Below are positions 22,564-34,782 of a stretch of 64,000 bases of DNA, one piece after another; the first letter of the stretch is position 1, and each line of letters begins with the position of its first letter. The notes below the pieces were generated by a model, which was not told where the DNA came from, searched no databases, and worked only from the letters and a program-made list of their open reading frames with translations. The translations under genes were made by a program, and so were the position numbers. This stretch comes from Mytilus edulis (taxonomy: Eukaryota; Mollusca; Bivalvia; Mytilida; Mytilidae). The DNA lies in contig NC_092350.1 in NCBI RefSeq assembly GCF_963676685.1, forward strand, positions 70,806,502 through 70,870,501, read 5' to 3'.

Positions 22564-22739
22564 GAAATTTATATGAATTACTGAAGTGTCTGTATGATCC
22601 TTTTTATTGTTTTAAGAGACTTTTATTTAGCCAAGTTGTTACAAAGTTATGCTTATACGATATATGACTTTCAGTTGTCTGACCGTCAAGTTTTCAGTTT
22701 CAGGCTTTGATAACTATTCCCAATTTCCCTTCTAAATTT

Positions 22740-22870
22740 GTTTGTAGTACACATTTTTGATACAGAACCAGCTGTAGTACGCCTCCGGGTGCGGGATGTT
22801 TTCGCTGTATTTGGTCGGATCATTGTCTCTTTGACACATTCCCCTTTTTGCATTCCCAATTTGTTTTAAT
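22740..22870 (-). repeat. Dispersed mussel repeat, family 3
   Basis: It contains CGCCTCCGGGTGCGGGATG and CATTGTCTCTTTGACACATT. The reverse complement occurs at 31590-31735 and 45000-45140 (GTCAAAGGGACAACAACCCG), so this is the same family in the other orientation. Confidence 0.65.
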
Positions 22871-22984
22871 AAAAAAGTGTATATAAGAATATAACGGTGT
22901 GGCAGATTTGGGATGAATGGTTGAATTTTTAAGAAATCAGTTAAGCAAAAAAGGCACTTCACACAAAGCAGTTGTTAACGATTT

Positions 22985-23425
22985 TCGTAAAAAAACGCGC
23001 GTCTGGCGTATATGCATAATTTAGTCCTGGTATCTATGATGAGTTTATTTACAACCACTGGGTCGATGCCACTGCTGGTGGAGATTTATTTCCCCGAGGG
23101 TATCACAAGCCCAGTATTCAGCACTTTTTGTGCTGACATGAATTGTCATTGATATTGTTATATTTATAAATTAACTGTTCACAAAATTTTAAATTTTTTG
23201 AAATACTAAGGCTTTTCTACCTCAGGCATAGATTACCTTAGCTGTATTTGGCAAAACTTTTATGAATTTTGGTCCTCAATGCTCTTCAACTTCGTACTTT
23301 ATTTGGCCTTTTTAACTTGTTTGGATTCGAGCGTCACTGATGAGTCTTTTGTAGACAAAACGCGCGTCTGGCGTATATACAAAATTTAGTCCTGGTATCT
23401 ATGATCATTGATGAGTTTATTGATA
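22985..23425 (+). repeat. Dispersed mussel repeat, family 4, with terminal duplication
   Basis: CGCGCGTCTGGCGTATAT and AATTTAGTCCTGGTATCTAT occur at both ends (about 22995 and 23360). Between them lie ACTGGGTCGATGCCACTGCT and CGAGCGTCACTGATGAGTCT. A shorter copy is at 27780-27940. The block order matches a very common Mytilus repeat. Confidence 0.65.
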
Positions 23426-23429
23426 AGTA

Positions 23430-24616
23430 TGGATATTCCTCAATCGATTTATGACTTTTGAACACCAGTTTACTACTTTTGTTTTCATTTAGAGTATATA
23501 AACATTCAACACTTTCACTAAATATGTTACAAAATTTGCTCAATAATAATTTTCTGTGTAGCATACTTGAACAATTGTTTGTATAATTTTTCGTTTTGCT
23601 TTATTAAATATGGAATTGGCACTTTTCATTCAACTTATGATTTTTGAATGTCCATGATATCCATTTGTTATAATCTGGCCCGATTTTAAACTATTTAGCA
23701 AGTTTAATATTGATTTTCACTTTAGTGTTTTGTGTTGCTGTCTTTCTGATGTAAATACACTACTCCAACTTTTATAAATAGATTAAATTATATATAAAAC
23801 AAATACTCGTATCATAAGTCAATATAACAATGATACAAGATGTTTTGATAGAAGCCATTGATAAATTGAAATTCAAAGCGATGTGTAAGTTAGGTCACTT
23901 TATTATTTGAAATTATATAAAAACTCCCTGATTTACAAATATGCAAAGCGCATGCGATTTTTCCTATACAAACGAAACGCAGTGATTTGAGAGAAAACCT
24001 ATAAATCACGCCTTTTGGCCAAAGATACAGTTGTTAATAACAATATTTAAAAGTGTTGGCTTTATATATAGTTTTCTAAATAAAACGAAAAATTGTGAAG
24101 TCTTCATAACGATGACCTTTAGATGTGAATTCTAATTTAGTCCAAAGTGGTCCGATGGTCTGACGATCCTAAAGTCTACAAAATGTCCGTACAAAAATAG
24201 AAAAAAAATAATTCAAAAGTTCAAAAGATGGACTAATTCAACCAATTGTCAAAAATTTAAAAACGCTTGTTCTATTCTGGACTTGTTTTCGGCATTGTCC
24301 GACGAAAATAGTGTATAGTGTATCAAACCAATTTAAACGGATAGTTCTACTTGTATGACATCCACTGGTCTCTTCTTTATACAATTTTCTATTATAAGTG
24401 TTGTATTTTTTTCTTAATAAGCAGTTTTCAACTAACAAGAAATGATAAAAAACCCATTTCCTAATTTCCTAGACATGCTTTGTAATCGGTGTCTAAATCC
24501 CAACCCAGGGTGTTCTTCATTTCAATGAGATTGTCATTTTAAAAACGATCAATGATGTACAATTGTACAAAATTTTTCTGCACTAGCTTTACAAAACGTC
24601 ATTCACAAAATTAAAG
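23430..24616. other. Noncoding, downstream of TRIM-like gene A
   Basis: No gene or clear repeat was seen. This includes the 3' flank of gene A, which is on the minus strand. No canonical AATAAA was noticed close to its stop. Confidence 0.5.
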
Positions 24617-26323
24617 TTAAATATAGGCAATGTTATACAGATTTGCGACACTTTCTTGATCTGACACTAACACCTGCTTCCTACTCTTGTCAAAAAATAT
24701 TGAACTGGGCTGAGATAGGTTCAGTTGGTCCATTTCTATCTCTTTAAATTGTTTTCCATCACTTGAAATCACAACAATATTTTGGGATTCCATCCCAACG
24801 ACAAAAATATTCCCTCTATGGTCTACGGTAATTCCTCTTGGATTTCTTAAAACTGATTCATTTTTGAACTCCCAAACTTGTACACCACTATATAAACAAC
24901 AATTGACTTGATTTTCATCAGGATCAGTATAGAAAATCTTGCTTGCATGCGATATTATATACGAATATTCAGAAGTAGAAGTGTTCGGAATCTTTGTAAT
25001 GCTGAAGTCTTTACATGAGATCACATGCATATCCATATTATAACAACAGCAAATTAATGAGTTTCCATTAAAGCAAATACCAAACGGCTCGGTAGGTAAA
25101 TCAACATACTTTTTAACTTTTCTGTTGGTCAAATCAATAATTATAACACAAGTTTTTTCATCAGAATATCCGGTTGTTATAGCTACTGTTTTATCGTCTA
25201 TACATACTAAATCGAAGGAACTATACCGGCTAGACAGTGGAATGTTATAGTGACGCTCACCATCTGCGTGCAAAGCTTGTAATTTTTCATTTTCTCCATC
25301 GTAATCTATAAAAAGGTATCCCCCTCTTACAGTCACGCAGCATCCCGTAATTTCATTACACGAAATGTCTAGTTCCTGCTCAAAAGACAGTGTAATATTG
25401 TCGAGTGATTGTTCATCTTCACTAACCAATATCTGAGCCTGTTTTTCTTTACTGCTGACTAAATCGCTGCTATCAGATGGACAACTTGTTACCGCGATGG
25501 AACCAAATGGCTTGATATCTGTGAGAAAATCCGGTAAGGTACCATCCTCAACATATTCTATGTCGACTTTCATTATCTCCTTATTATAAATCATAGATTG
25601 AACACGCTTTTCGTTTAAGATGATTTTCTTTTGGATTTCTCTCATTCCAAGGAACATTTGAACATCGGAAGCATAATTTTTCATGTTTTCAATTTCTGTG
25701 TTGCACTGACTTATCGCATTATATATGTCATTGAGAGAGGAGACTAATGATTGAATCTTTTCGCAACATTCGTTCTCTACCTTGTCAAGTTCGTTCATTA
25801 AATCATATTGCAATTTATCAAGGAACTTGTTTATTTGTTTTCTCATATGAGTTACTTCTTCAATTACATGTTTCCTTTTATTTTTAATCAAGTCAATGTT
25901 AGACTCCCTGTCTTTTTTTATTCGATTGATATTAACAATTAAATCACCCAAGCTTTGTTCCATGTCTCGAAAAACTTCCGATGCCTTTACATCGTTTGCT
26001 ATATCTTCAAATAGAATCAATTCACCACATTTGCCATGCTCGTTGATGCATTTGTAACAGATTGGACATTCATGCTTTAAACAATATTGCAAGTATTTTT
26101 CATTGTGATAAGTACATAACAAATCAATATTGGTGATGGAGGACGGTAAACTGCTGTACACAGATAAAAGAATTACATTGTGGCTTTTGGACGCCTTCGA
26201 CAGAGTGTGGTGTTCTTTACAGTCATTGCAAAGAGCTTCCTCGCATTCCTGACACCAGTGAGTTGATAACACTTTTAAATGTCGAAGATCACAAATCGCA
26301 CAAAGTGAATTATGTGTCATCAT
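24617..26323 (-). CDS. RING-less TRIM-like protein A: two B-boxes, coiled coil, NHL-like propeller
   Basis: 568 residues in one exon. B-box 1 has C8, C11, C24, C27, C32, C35 and nearby His. B-box 2 has C70, H73, C81, H84, C89, C92, H96 and C99. Residues about 115-250 are rich in heptad-like Leu/Ile/Lys/Glu and should form a coiled coil. From about 320 to the end is a beta-propeller region with an NHL-type blade (NPRGITVDHRGNIFVVG). A RING is absent: the B-box starts at residue 8 and the upstream DNA holds no C3HC4 pattern. Such proteins resemble TRIM2/3/56/71-type C-termini. Without a RING they may act as scaffolds or regulators, and related genes are greatly expanded in bivalves, often discussed in innate immunity (family knowledge, not shown here). 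The start fits the alignment with copies B-D; an acceptor-like site lies 15 nt upstream. Confidence 0.9.
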   Translation of the reverse strand: MMTHNSLCAICDLRHLKVLSTHWCQECEEALCNDCKEHHTLSKASKSHNVILLSVYSSLPSSITNIDLLCTYHNEKYLQYCLKHECPICYKCINEHGKCGELILFEDIANDVKASEVFRDMEQSLGDLIVNINRIKKDRESNIDLIKNKRKHVIEEVTHMRKQINKFLDKLQYDLMNELDKVENECCEKIQSLVSSLNDIYNAISQCNTEIENMKNYASDVQMFLGMREIQKKIILNEKRVQSMIYNKEIMKVDIEYVEDGTLPDFLTDIKPFGSIAVTSCPSDSSDLVSSKEKQAQILVSEDEQSLDNITLSFEQELDISCNEITGCCVTVRGGYLFIDYDGENEKLQALHADGERHYNIPLSSRYSSFDLVCIDDKTVAITTGYSDEKTCVIIIDLTNRKVKKYVDLPTEPFGICFNGNSLICCCYNMDMHVISCKDFSITKIPNTSTSEYSYIISHASKIFYTDPDENQVNCCLYSGVQVWEFKNESVLRNPRGITVDHRGNIFVVGMESQNIVVISSDGKQFKEIEMDQLNLSQPSSIFFDKSRKQVLVSDQESVANLYNIAYI

Positions 26324-26338
26324 TAATGGTTGTTCTCA

Positions 26339-26438
26339 CTGATAAAATATAAAGGAATAATATAAGTACAGAGATGTGGTGCAACCATAAATGAGAAAAG
26401 TATCATACAAAGATGTGAAAAACTGTAGGTATCCTTAC
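26339..26438 (-). other. Predicted 5'-UTR intron of TRIM-like gene A
   Basis: On the minus strand the donor AATATTTAAAG/GTAAGGATAC (border at 26439/26438) and the acceptor TTTTATCAG (ending 26339) bound a 100-bp intron. The 15-nt rest of the leader then runs into ATG. All other copies have an equivalent acceptor at the same distance. The upstream exon would include part of 26439-26580. The intron is short, so the donor choice is uncertain. Confidence 0.4.
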
Positions 26439-26839
26439 CTTTAAATATTGAGCCGAGAGCAAACCGTATTAGTGTTTTCAGACTGCTTAAGACTACCAAT
26501 TTTGTTAGGAATGTTTCATTTAAATCTGAATTAGTTAGGAGTAAAGCAGCAAAAGTCGAATGCATCATGAATCCAAATGGGGTAAGAAATCATTGCAGTG
26601 TTTTGCAATGAAAATGAGTGAGATTAAGGTATTTGTTTATTTCTGTTTGCTGGTTAAGAATCAGTCTTTAAGGTTTCAGTCCTTATGAACTAATTTTTGG
26701 TCAGACCATTTGGTATCAGGAAATTGGATGGTGTCGCCAGAACATTACCATAGAATAAAACATCTTATGCCTCATTTACAGATACAAACAGCTGGTTTAA
26801 ACGTTTGTTTGTTTGCGGCCCCTAAAAGCTAACAGGAAC

Positions 26840-27625
26840 TAATAAGAAGTTAGCAATATCCTTTATTTTTACGTTCCGCTATATAAATGACGTTCTCTCA
26901 CTAAAAAATGCAAAATTTGGTGACAATGTTGAACGAATCTATCCCATCAAACTAAAGAAAGGATAATGCAGATACAGAAAAGTCTGCCTCATATTTTGGC
27001 TTATATCTAGAAATTGGCAATGAGGGTCTGTTGAAAACAAAAACAAATATTTCAGCCTCCCATTTGTGAACTTTACATTTCTATGTAGCAACACTCCAGC
27101 AGCTCCTGCATATCTCCCAATTGATACGATATTCCCGGGCTTGTGTTTCCTATCATGATTTCCTTGATAGATGATTGGTACTCATAAAGAAGCTATTAAA
27201 CCAAGAGTTCCAAATTGTGAATTTGAAATCATCCCTTCGTAAATTTTACGGACGCCATCACGAGTTGGTTGACCGTTATGAAATAACCGTTTCACAGATG
27301 ATATTGGATATGTTCCTATTGTCGTAACTACAATACAGGCCAATTTTCACGAATGTGACCTACCGCATTAGACTATTTACAAATTTGTAATAACTAAGCA
27401 ACACGGCGGGTGCCAAATGTGGAGCAGGATCTGCCAACCCTTCCGGAGCACATGAGATCACACTCAGTTTTTGTTCGGTTTTGTGTTGCTAAGTCTTTAA
27501 GTTTTTATGTTATGAATCCTATACTATTATTTGTCTCTTTTTTTTAGCAATGGCGTTGTCAGTCAGTTTATTTTCTATGAGCTTAACTATCCCTCTGGTA
27601 TCTTTCGCCCCTCTTTTATCAAATC
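26840..27625 (+). mobile_element. Penelope-like retroelement fragment (3' part)
   Basis: Colinear with the end of the large Penelope-like copy at 39522-41745: a RYINDVL-type stretch (CGCTATATAAATGACGTTCT), then TCTAGAAATTGGCAATGAGG, then the GGAGCAGGATCTGC tail and GTATCTTTCGCCCCTCTTTT at the end. Frames are broken and the sequence is more diverged than the other copies, so it looks like an old insertion. Confidence 0.8.
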
Positions 27626-27779
27626 AACACGATAATGCTATCTTTGAATAATTATTTTTATTGTTGTTTTCAATAAATTGAGGCATATGTACATAGTATT
27701 GATATACAGCTATAAACATATAGAGCCAAACAGTCTGTCATCATCTTTAGTTGTGCATTGCACCCGTACTTTTGACGTA

Positions 27780-27940
27780 TGTTTCAACACGTTTTGGAAC
27801 TTTGGGTCCTCAATGCTCTTCAACTTTGTACTTGTTTGGCTTTTTAACTAGTTTCATCTGAGCGTCACTGATGAGTCTTATGTAAACGAAATGCGCGTCT
27901 GGCGTCTAAAATTATAACCCTGGTACCCTCGATAACTATT
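27780..27940 (+). repeat. Dispersed mussel repeat, family 4 (partial)
   Basis: TTGGGTCCTCAATGCTCTTC, GAGCGTCACTGATGAGTCTT and GCGCGTCTGGCG match the copy at 22985-23425. Confidence 0.65.
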
Positions 27941-27944
27941 TACC

Positions 27945-29865
27945 CATACGTAGTTTATCGATTGATAGTTTAGTCAATTGCTAGTTATATCATAAATTTG
28001 CCTTCTATTTTATTTAGAATTGGTTGTAAAGTCTCTGAGATGAAACATAAAGCTATCATTTGGAACCAAGTATGTAGACAAAACATAATAATTATGGGTA
28101 TTATATTTCTCTTCAAAAGAGGCGCGGTTTGTGATTCAGCTGTATTTACAACATGCAACCTATAGGGCCATCATGGTGGACATATTTTTTTCATGACCAT
28201 CATCATTTAGATTGTACTGTATGTGTGTCTATAGACAGTCTTAATTCATAGTAAAATAACGCTTCGGCGACCTGATCGTTAGAGTCCGAAACTTAAGTTT
28301 GAAGTCACAACCTTTTGAAAATGTTGAATGTTTATTTTTTTATGCAACGTTGTGTTATAGTAAAATTTTCTGTATTTAACGATACTTTCACTTCGAAATT
28401 TCTGTGGTTTCTAAAGCTTTAAATTTGATAAATAGTTCTTTCCAAATGCTTTTTTTTCTATTAACTCTTTGTTGTCATCCAAAACCGCTATCAAAAAGTA
28501 TGACCTATCTTGTGTTAGCGCCCCATGTAACTTAAACTCCTTAGAATTTTTATAGGTCTATCTACAGTACTTCTAATTTTTCTAACCTGTCAATTCATAC
28601 CATTCCTGTCTCCAGTTAAGTGCCAAAATATTATATTTTTTTTGAAGATAAATGTTAATTTTACGGAAATTATCTACCATGAATGAAAAGTTTGTGGAGA
28701 AAATCATTCCGTACACATATGAAGGCGATTTTTTTATGAACTGTACCTACTCAAAGCCTCAAATCATTCATTAATTTGTTATTCATTGTGGGTATATCAA
28801 AATAAAAAGATAAATCATCTTACCTAAAGATATACACCAATTGTCCATATAACTAATGGTTTACTTATTCATGACCTTTGATCAAACGATTTTCTCCTAA
28901 CCGGATATACACTATATGAAATAATAAATACTTTTGCATAAGAATAAAGTATTAAATAGGGATGTGTCCGTTTGTAATAGTGTATTAAGCATTATAATAA
29001 ATTCTTACATAAAAGACACAACATTAATAAAGTTAAAGATTGTGATATGATAATGTTTAGCTATATTCGAAACAGCGGATTAATATTACATTCCACTTTC
29101 GATTTTAAAGCCATGGGATAATTAGACATAAATGTGAATCTAACAAAAAAAAAGGTAAATATCTTTGATAAATCAATAATATGGACATGTAATAATACAT
29201 ACACTGTCAAGGTAATTAGGGTGGATCAAAGCTGCGGCGTACTTAAAATGTAAAACAAAACTTCCGAATTCCAAGGTTAATTAGAAAAAGGACAGGCCGT
29301 ATTGTCGCATATTCAAAATTGAAACATTGCGGCCTTCGTTTAAGTTAACAATAAAACAATGCTACGTTGTAATCGGTTGCGGACTGTTTGTGAGCTGATT
29401 CTTCTCAATCCTGGTACCCCCACCTACAGTGTCTGTCATGCAATAGTTCGATTGCGTAGGTGAAATACCTGAATGAAGCGATCCAGAAGTCATTAGGTGA
29501 AGCCGTCTTCACATCGGGCATTCCTTAGTCTTCTGTTCATTATTTCATGTAAAGCAATGTTGTTCAACCAAAATTTCTTTTATATACCTAAAACATAAAC
29601 AGTTCAAGTGATTTCATTTCCACTTCTAATCTGACATATACTGAGCTGTTGTTATGAAATTTTGATAGATATTGTAATTATGACTGCAACATTTATGAAA
29701 TGAAATGTTCTTCTATATTTCTGTTAAGTTCATTATTCTTTACAAATGTTACGTTGCAAAAAAAATAAAAAATAATAATAATATAAAAAATCAAAAAATC
29801 AAAAAAAAGTCGTAGTAAGGTTTGATAAGCAAAAAGAACTTTTAAACTTTTAATGGACAGTTCCT
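27945..29865. other. Noncoding, nothing recognised
   Basis: AT-rich. A somewhat less AT-rich part at 29220-29520 has no tRNA or coding pattern I can support. Confidence 0.5.
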
Positions 29866-29867
29866 GT

Positions 29868-29966
29868 CCATTCGTTTTTGATGTGTTTTGTCATTTGATT
29901 TTGCCATGTGATTATGGACTTTCCGATTGGATTTTCCTCTGAGTTCAGTATTTTTGTGATTTTACA
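29868..29966 (-). repeat. Dispersed mussel repeat, family 5 (fragment)
   Basis: Reverse complement of the AATGGCAAAATCAAAAGCTC / CACATCAAACGAATGGATAA family seen at 34783, 45806 and 52110. It abuts the next Penelope-like fragment directly. The 96-codon frame 29908-30198 is a chimera of the two. Confidence 0.65.
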
Positions 29967-31005
29967 TTTTTTCTACTTCGTAAAGGATCACTCTGATTCA
30001 AACAAAAAATTCTCTGAAACTGACATTATCAAGATGCTAGATTTCTTGATTGACAGCATATTTGTTCCGTTCGGAGGAGGTGTTTTCAACAGACTGTCGG
30101 CATTCCAATGGAAACAAATTGTGTCCCTCTTCTTGTCGACTTGTTTCTTTATCATTATGATAAAATATTATACAGGAACTTTTAAGGAAGAAAAATAATA
30201 TCTTTTAACTATACTTCCCGTTATATAAATGATGTTATTTTACTAAATAATTCAAAATTTGGTGACTATGTTGAACACATCTAGCTCATCAAAGTAGATA
30301 TAAAGGATACTACAGATACAGTTAAGTTGGCCTCATATCTTGACTTACATCTAGAAATTGACAATGAGGCTCGGTTGAAAACAAAACTTTACGACAAAAG
30401 AGATGATTTCAGCTTTCCAATTGTGAACTTTCCATTTCTCAGTAGCAACATTCCAGCAGCAGCTGCATACGGGGTATAGATCTCCCAATTGATATGATAT
30501 TCCCGTGCTTGCATTTCCTATTATGATTTTATCGATAGAGGGTTGCTGCTCACAAGGAAGCTATTAAACCCAGAGCTTCCAATGGTGTAGTTGAAATCAT
30601 CCCTTCGTAATTTTAACGGACGCCATCACGAGTTTGTTGACCGTTATGGAATAACCGTTTCACAAATGATATCGGATATGTTCCTTACGTCGTAATTACA
30701 ATCCCCTTGCCTTTCATGAATGTTACCTACCGAATTAGACTATTTACCTGATTTGTTATCACATAAGAAACACGACGTGTGCCACATGTGGAGCAGGGTC
30801 TGCTTATCTTTCCGGAACACCTGAGATCACCCCTAGTTTTTGGTGGGGTTAGTGTTGCTTGTTCTTTAGCTTTCTGTGTTTTGTCATGTGTACTATTGTT
30901 TGTGTGTTGGTCTTTTTCATTTTTAGCCATGGCGTTGTCATTTTATTTTCGATTTATGAGTTTGACTGTCCCTCTGGTATCCTTCGTCCCTCTTTTTTAA
31001 TAAAG
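29967..31005 (+). mobile_element. Penelope-like retroelement copy (RT C-terminal part and 3' tail)
   Basis: It encodes DHSDSNKKFSETDIIKMLDF as in the large copy. It then loses frame at the GVF/QQTVGIP position (one base missing in a short pyrimidine run) and continues to the tail (TGTGGAGCAGGGTCTGC ... CCCTCTTTTTT). The part from 30567 on is the left end of the tandem segmental duplication. Confidence 0.85.
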
Positions 31006-31589
31006 GTTATTTGTATTTGATAAATTGGCTGTATTTAGAAGGTGAAGCCTCACGAAATATTCATCTATAAAAAAGGGTAAACCTATTACAAATGAGTTCA
31101 AGTTATATTCATTGTGTGTTATTCTTATTTACATACTTTTTAATTATATTATTTAGTCAAAACTTTAATAATGTTATAAATCATTTTCAATTAACTACTT
31201 ATTAGAGACGGAATCAATAGTATTCTCCAACGACATGTCCGATTTATATCTATAAAGTTAACACAGATTGCGGTCAGTCATATGATATATGAAAAATAAA
31301 CAAAGTCCTATATATCTGTATTTACATTACCCTGACACAATTTATTTATCATATACCAACGTATATATATTTTCCGTACATGAATTTAATTACAACGAAA
31401 ATTAGAGTGTACAAAAATAAGACAGAAATCAAACGAAGAAACCAAATCGACATTGTTTTTTTTGTTTTACCTAATAAAAGTGTAGAAAATATAAAGAATG
31501 TAGTACAAAATTATACATCGTCTTTGATGTACTTGATCTTTATAGTGACCATCCTGTTTGAATTATTGACTGTGCAATGAAATTGAAAA

Positions 31590-31735
31590 AAAACCCACTG
31601 GGGAATATGTCAAAGGGACAACAACCCGACCGAAGAGCAGACAACAACCAAAGACCACTAATGGTGACAGCGTAACGAGAAAATCCTGTACTCGGAGGGG
31701 TTTCTCGGCTGTGAAAGTTCTTCGTTGCCACAACC
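31590..31735 (+). repeat. Dispersed mussel repeat, family 3
   Basis: GTCAAAGGGACAACAACCCG and GTGACAGCGTAACGAGAAAA, the opposite orientation to the copy at 22740. Its twin is at 45000-45140 in the right arm. Confidence 0.65.
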
Positions 31736-32357
31736 GCGGGGTATTAAATGTCACCTTTATCCTTGAAAATGAGCTTTCGTTCTATAGCTTTCGTTTGTTA
31801 CACGTAAAACGTTTTTAAACTCATACACACTTATTATCACCACCAAACACAGTTCAAAATCAAATTTTGGTGCCGTCACTTTTACTATTCTCATTGTATA
31901 TCCCTTGATATATGAAGAAATTGTCATGTTTACCGTTTCCGCACTCTTGCTTCAGTTTGCAAAAACATAACGTTATGACAGTTAAACACAACGCTTATAA
32001 CATCTACCATAGATAGAGGTCTAATTTTTGGTAGTATCTCTTCACTGTTTAAGAGTTATCAACCTCTGTTTTAAAAGGAAAAATTGACTAGACTTATCGT
32101 ATATTTACAAGCAGGGCATCTCGGTTCTATTGACACAATCCTAATTCATTTTATTATGTTATTAATGCTATATGATCTATATACTAATCAGTCATCATGT
32201 ATATGTATGATTGTTTAACACTATAATACAAAGAACACTTTTAAAATTTGAAAATATGCCTAGTGGGATGAATTCAACTTTAAAATGTGCAACCATCTCT
32301 TTCGCTGCACTCGCTCACTCACCCTCTGTTCCTATGAAATATACGTATGTTAGTTAA

Positions 32358-34714
32358 GGGACGGTGCATTATTTATCAAGCAGGGGGGACCGGTGCAAAT
32401 GGTAAGGGGACATATACTTTTTTCAACGTGCAAAGTAGTGGGACCTGATGATTTTTCATTATCTTAATGCATGGGACATACACTTTTTTCAAATGCTTAA
32501 GTAGTAAACATTTTATTTTAATTAGCCCAAAAATACACACAAGAAACATTCAAACACTTAACAGAAACAGAATTTGATAAACAATTTTAGTTTTGACTGG
32601 TGTAAATCAACCCATCTAACTAAATTAAATATTGATCTTACAAAATTCAAGCTTATTAGGTAGTTTGATTTATTGCTGTGAAATGAAAGAGTTTAATTTT
32701 ACAATAGGTAAAAATTAAAATTATTATATAAATTCAGATAGGCATCTTTAATTTTTTTTTTTACTTTTTCAAATCAACTTGGATTTTCATCAAACTATGC
32801 AGCTATCATAGATATATATTAGGCTTACTGAATCCCATGTCATTTAGTTTTTTGTTGTATTGCTGTAAAATTTAAGAATTACAGTAATCTTGGTAAAAAA
32901 AGCTAGGATTTGCAATTCAGACAAAATAGAGATAGTATACTTTAATTTTTTAAATAACTTTTTCAAAACAACTTGGATTGTCATCAAACTATGCAGCTAT
33001 CTTAGATATATATTAAGCTTACTGAATCCCAGGTCATTTTGTTTTTTTGTTGTATTGCTGTCAAATTTAACACTTAAATTAATCTAGGTCAAAAAAGGTA
33101 GAATTTGCAGTTCGAACAAAATAGAGATAGTACACTTTGATTTATTTAATAACTTTTTCAAAACAACTTGGATTATCATCAAACTAAGCAGCTATCTTAG
33201 ATATATATTAAGCTTACTGAATCCTAGGTCATTTTGTTTTTTGTTGTATTGCTGTCAAATTCAAGAATTAAATTAATCTAGGTAAAAAAAGCTAGAATTT
33301 GTATTTCAAACAAAATAGAGATAGTACACTTTAATTTTTTTAATAACTTTTTTTTAAATCAACTTGGATTATCATCAAACTAAGCAGCTATCTTAGATAT
33401 ATATTAAGCTTACTGAATCCCAGGTCATATTTGTTTTTTGTTGTATTGCTGTCAAATTTAACAATTAAATTGTAAAGTGTACTATCTCTATTTTGTTCGA
33501 ACTGCAAATTCTAGCTTTTTTGACCTAGATTTATCTAATTCTTAAAGGAGTAAGTTCGGTAAGTGTCATATTTGCCCCCAATTATAAAGTTCATGGTTAC
33601 AAGACAATAATTGTTTTAAGTTGCCTTAAAGACATGTGAAAAAGTTAAACAGAACTGTTTTTGTCAAAGTTTAATTCTAACACAACGATTTTTACATTCC
33701 AAAACGGTCAAGATAAGGGATTTTGGTGAAATTTGACAAAGTCAGCGGGATTTCAACCAAATAAAGGACCAGGAAACATAGAGCGCAGGCGTCGACAAGC
33801 TTAATATTCAAATAAGACATGTTAAATGTCTTCACAAACATTATTTTAAAAGATCTTTGTTGTCGACGTATGCTCTCTATGTTTCCTGTCAAATAATCTT
33901 TGTAAATTTACCCATTTTCATTGATTTTTTCGTGAAAAATCAATATGAGTACAACTTGTGACGTCATAATGAAACGCAGAAATGTAAAATTTTAAACAAA
34001 ATGGCTTATATCCTATCTAGTCAATGTATTAGCTATAATTTATCGTGATATTGGTCAATAAATCCGAATTTGAAATTTACGATAAAAAGTGGGCCACTTT
34101 AGGACCTTATCGAACATACTCCTTTGACAGCAATACAACAAAAAACTAAATGATCTAAGATTCAGTAAGCCTAATATATCTCTAAGATAGCTGCATATTT
34201 TGATGCAAATCCAAGTTGATTTGAAAAATTTATTAAAAAAATTAAAGATGCCTATCTTAATTGCAAATCCTAGCTTTCTTTTTCTAGATTACTTTAATTC
34301 TTAAATTTTGCAGCAATACAACAAAAAAACTAAATGACATGGGATTCAGTAAGCTTAATATATATCTATGATAGCTGCATAGTTTGATGAAAATCCAAGT
34401 TGATTTGAAAAATTAATAAAAAAAATTAAAGATGCCTATCTGAATTTATATATAAATAATTTTTATTTTTACCTATTGTAAAATTAAATTCTTTCATTTC
34501 ACAGCAATAAATCAAACTACCTATTTAGCTTGAATTTTGTAAGATCAATATTTAATTTAGTTAGATGGGCTGATTTACACCAGTCAAAACTAAATTTGAA
34601 GGTCAAGACTAGTCGAGAATGTTAAAATGATTGTCAAAAACATTTATATCACAATAAATATTGTTGCTTTACGTTATTTAAGGTCCCCCTGCTTGATAAA
34701 TATTGCACCGTCCC
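32358..34714. mobile_element. 2.36-kb palindromic DNA element with TAA target duplication
   Basis: Ends GGGACGGTGCA(T/A)TATTTATC and their inverted copy pair over about 34 bp. The flanks carry TAA on both sides (32355-32357 and 34715-34717). The paralogous site in the right arm is empty, with a single TAA (45744-45746, context GTTAGTTAATACATCAGG). TIRs of GGG type with a TWA duplication point to PIF/Harbinger. Both arms hold an inverted array of a 195-bp unit (GCTTACTGAATCC at 32823, 33017, 33212, 33408; reverse complement at 34151, 34344). A further palindromic element sits at the centre (33544-34134). No transposase frame was found. Confidence 0.87.
33544..34134. mobile_element. Nested foldback element at the centre of the palindrome
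   Basis: Ends AAAGGAGTAAGTTCGGTAAG and CTTATCGAACATACTCCTTT are inverted repeats with two mismatches. It interrupts a copy of the 195-bp unit (TTAAATTTGACAGC context). Inside it a second inverted pair with 31-bp arms (33767-33798 and 33860-33890, containing GAAACATAGAG and GTCGACAA) forms another hairpin. The TIR type is one I recognise as common in mussels. Confidence 0.75.
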
Positions 34715-34782
34715 TAATAAATCAGGACCGGGCATGTCAATTAACACTATGTGAACTTCTTTCAAAGGAATGTGATCTTTAC

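Larger units (their letters stand above)
17398..22700 (+). other. SNX 3' UTR and downstream noncoding sequence
   Basis: No coding frame is supported in this 5.3 kb. A plausible poly(A) signal lies at 22558. Earlier AATAAA words (for example near 20037) mean the transcript could end sooner. A direct repeat of CATATG(A/G)TTT-type blocks occurs at about 18000-18130. Confidence 0.5.

Noticed and set aside
29390-29520. Possible tRNA or structured RNA in the less AT-rich stretch
   Set aside because: I could not find a cloverleaf with A and B boxes.
30727-31000. Frames of about 70 codons in the Penelope tail on both strands, also at 39512, 44196 and 61613
   Set aside because: The tail recurs in many fragments with different breaks; this is a noncoding 3' region, not a small membrane protein, despite the hydrophobic translation.
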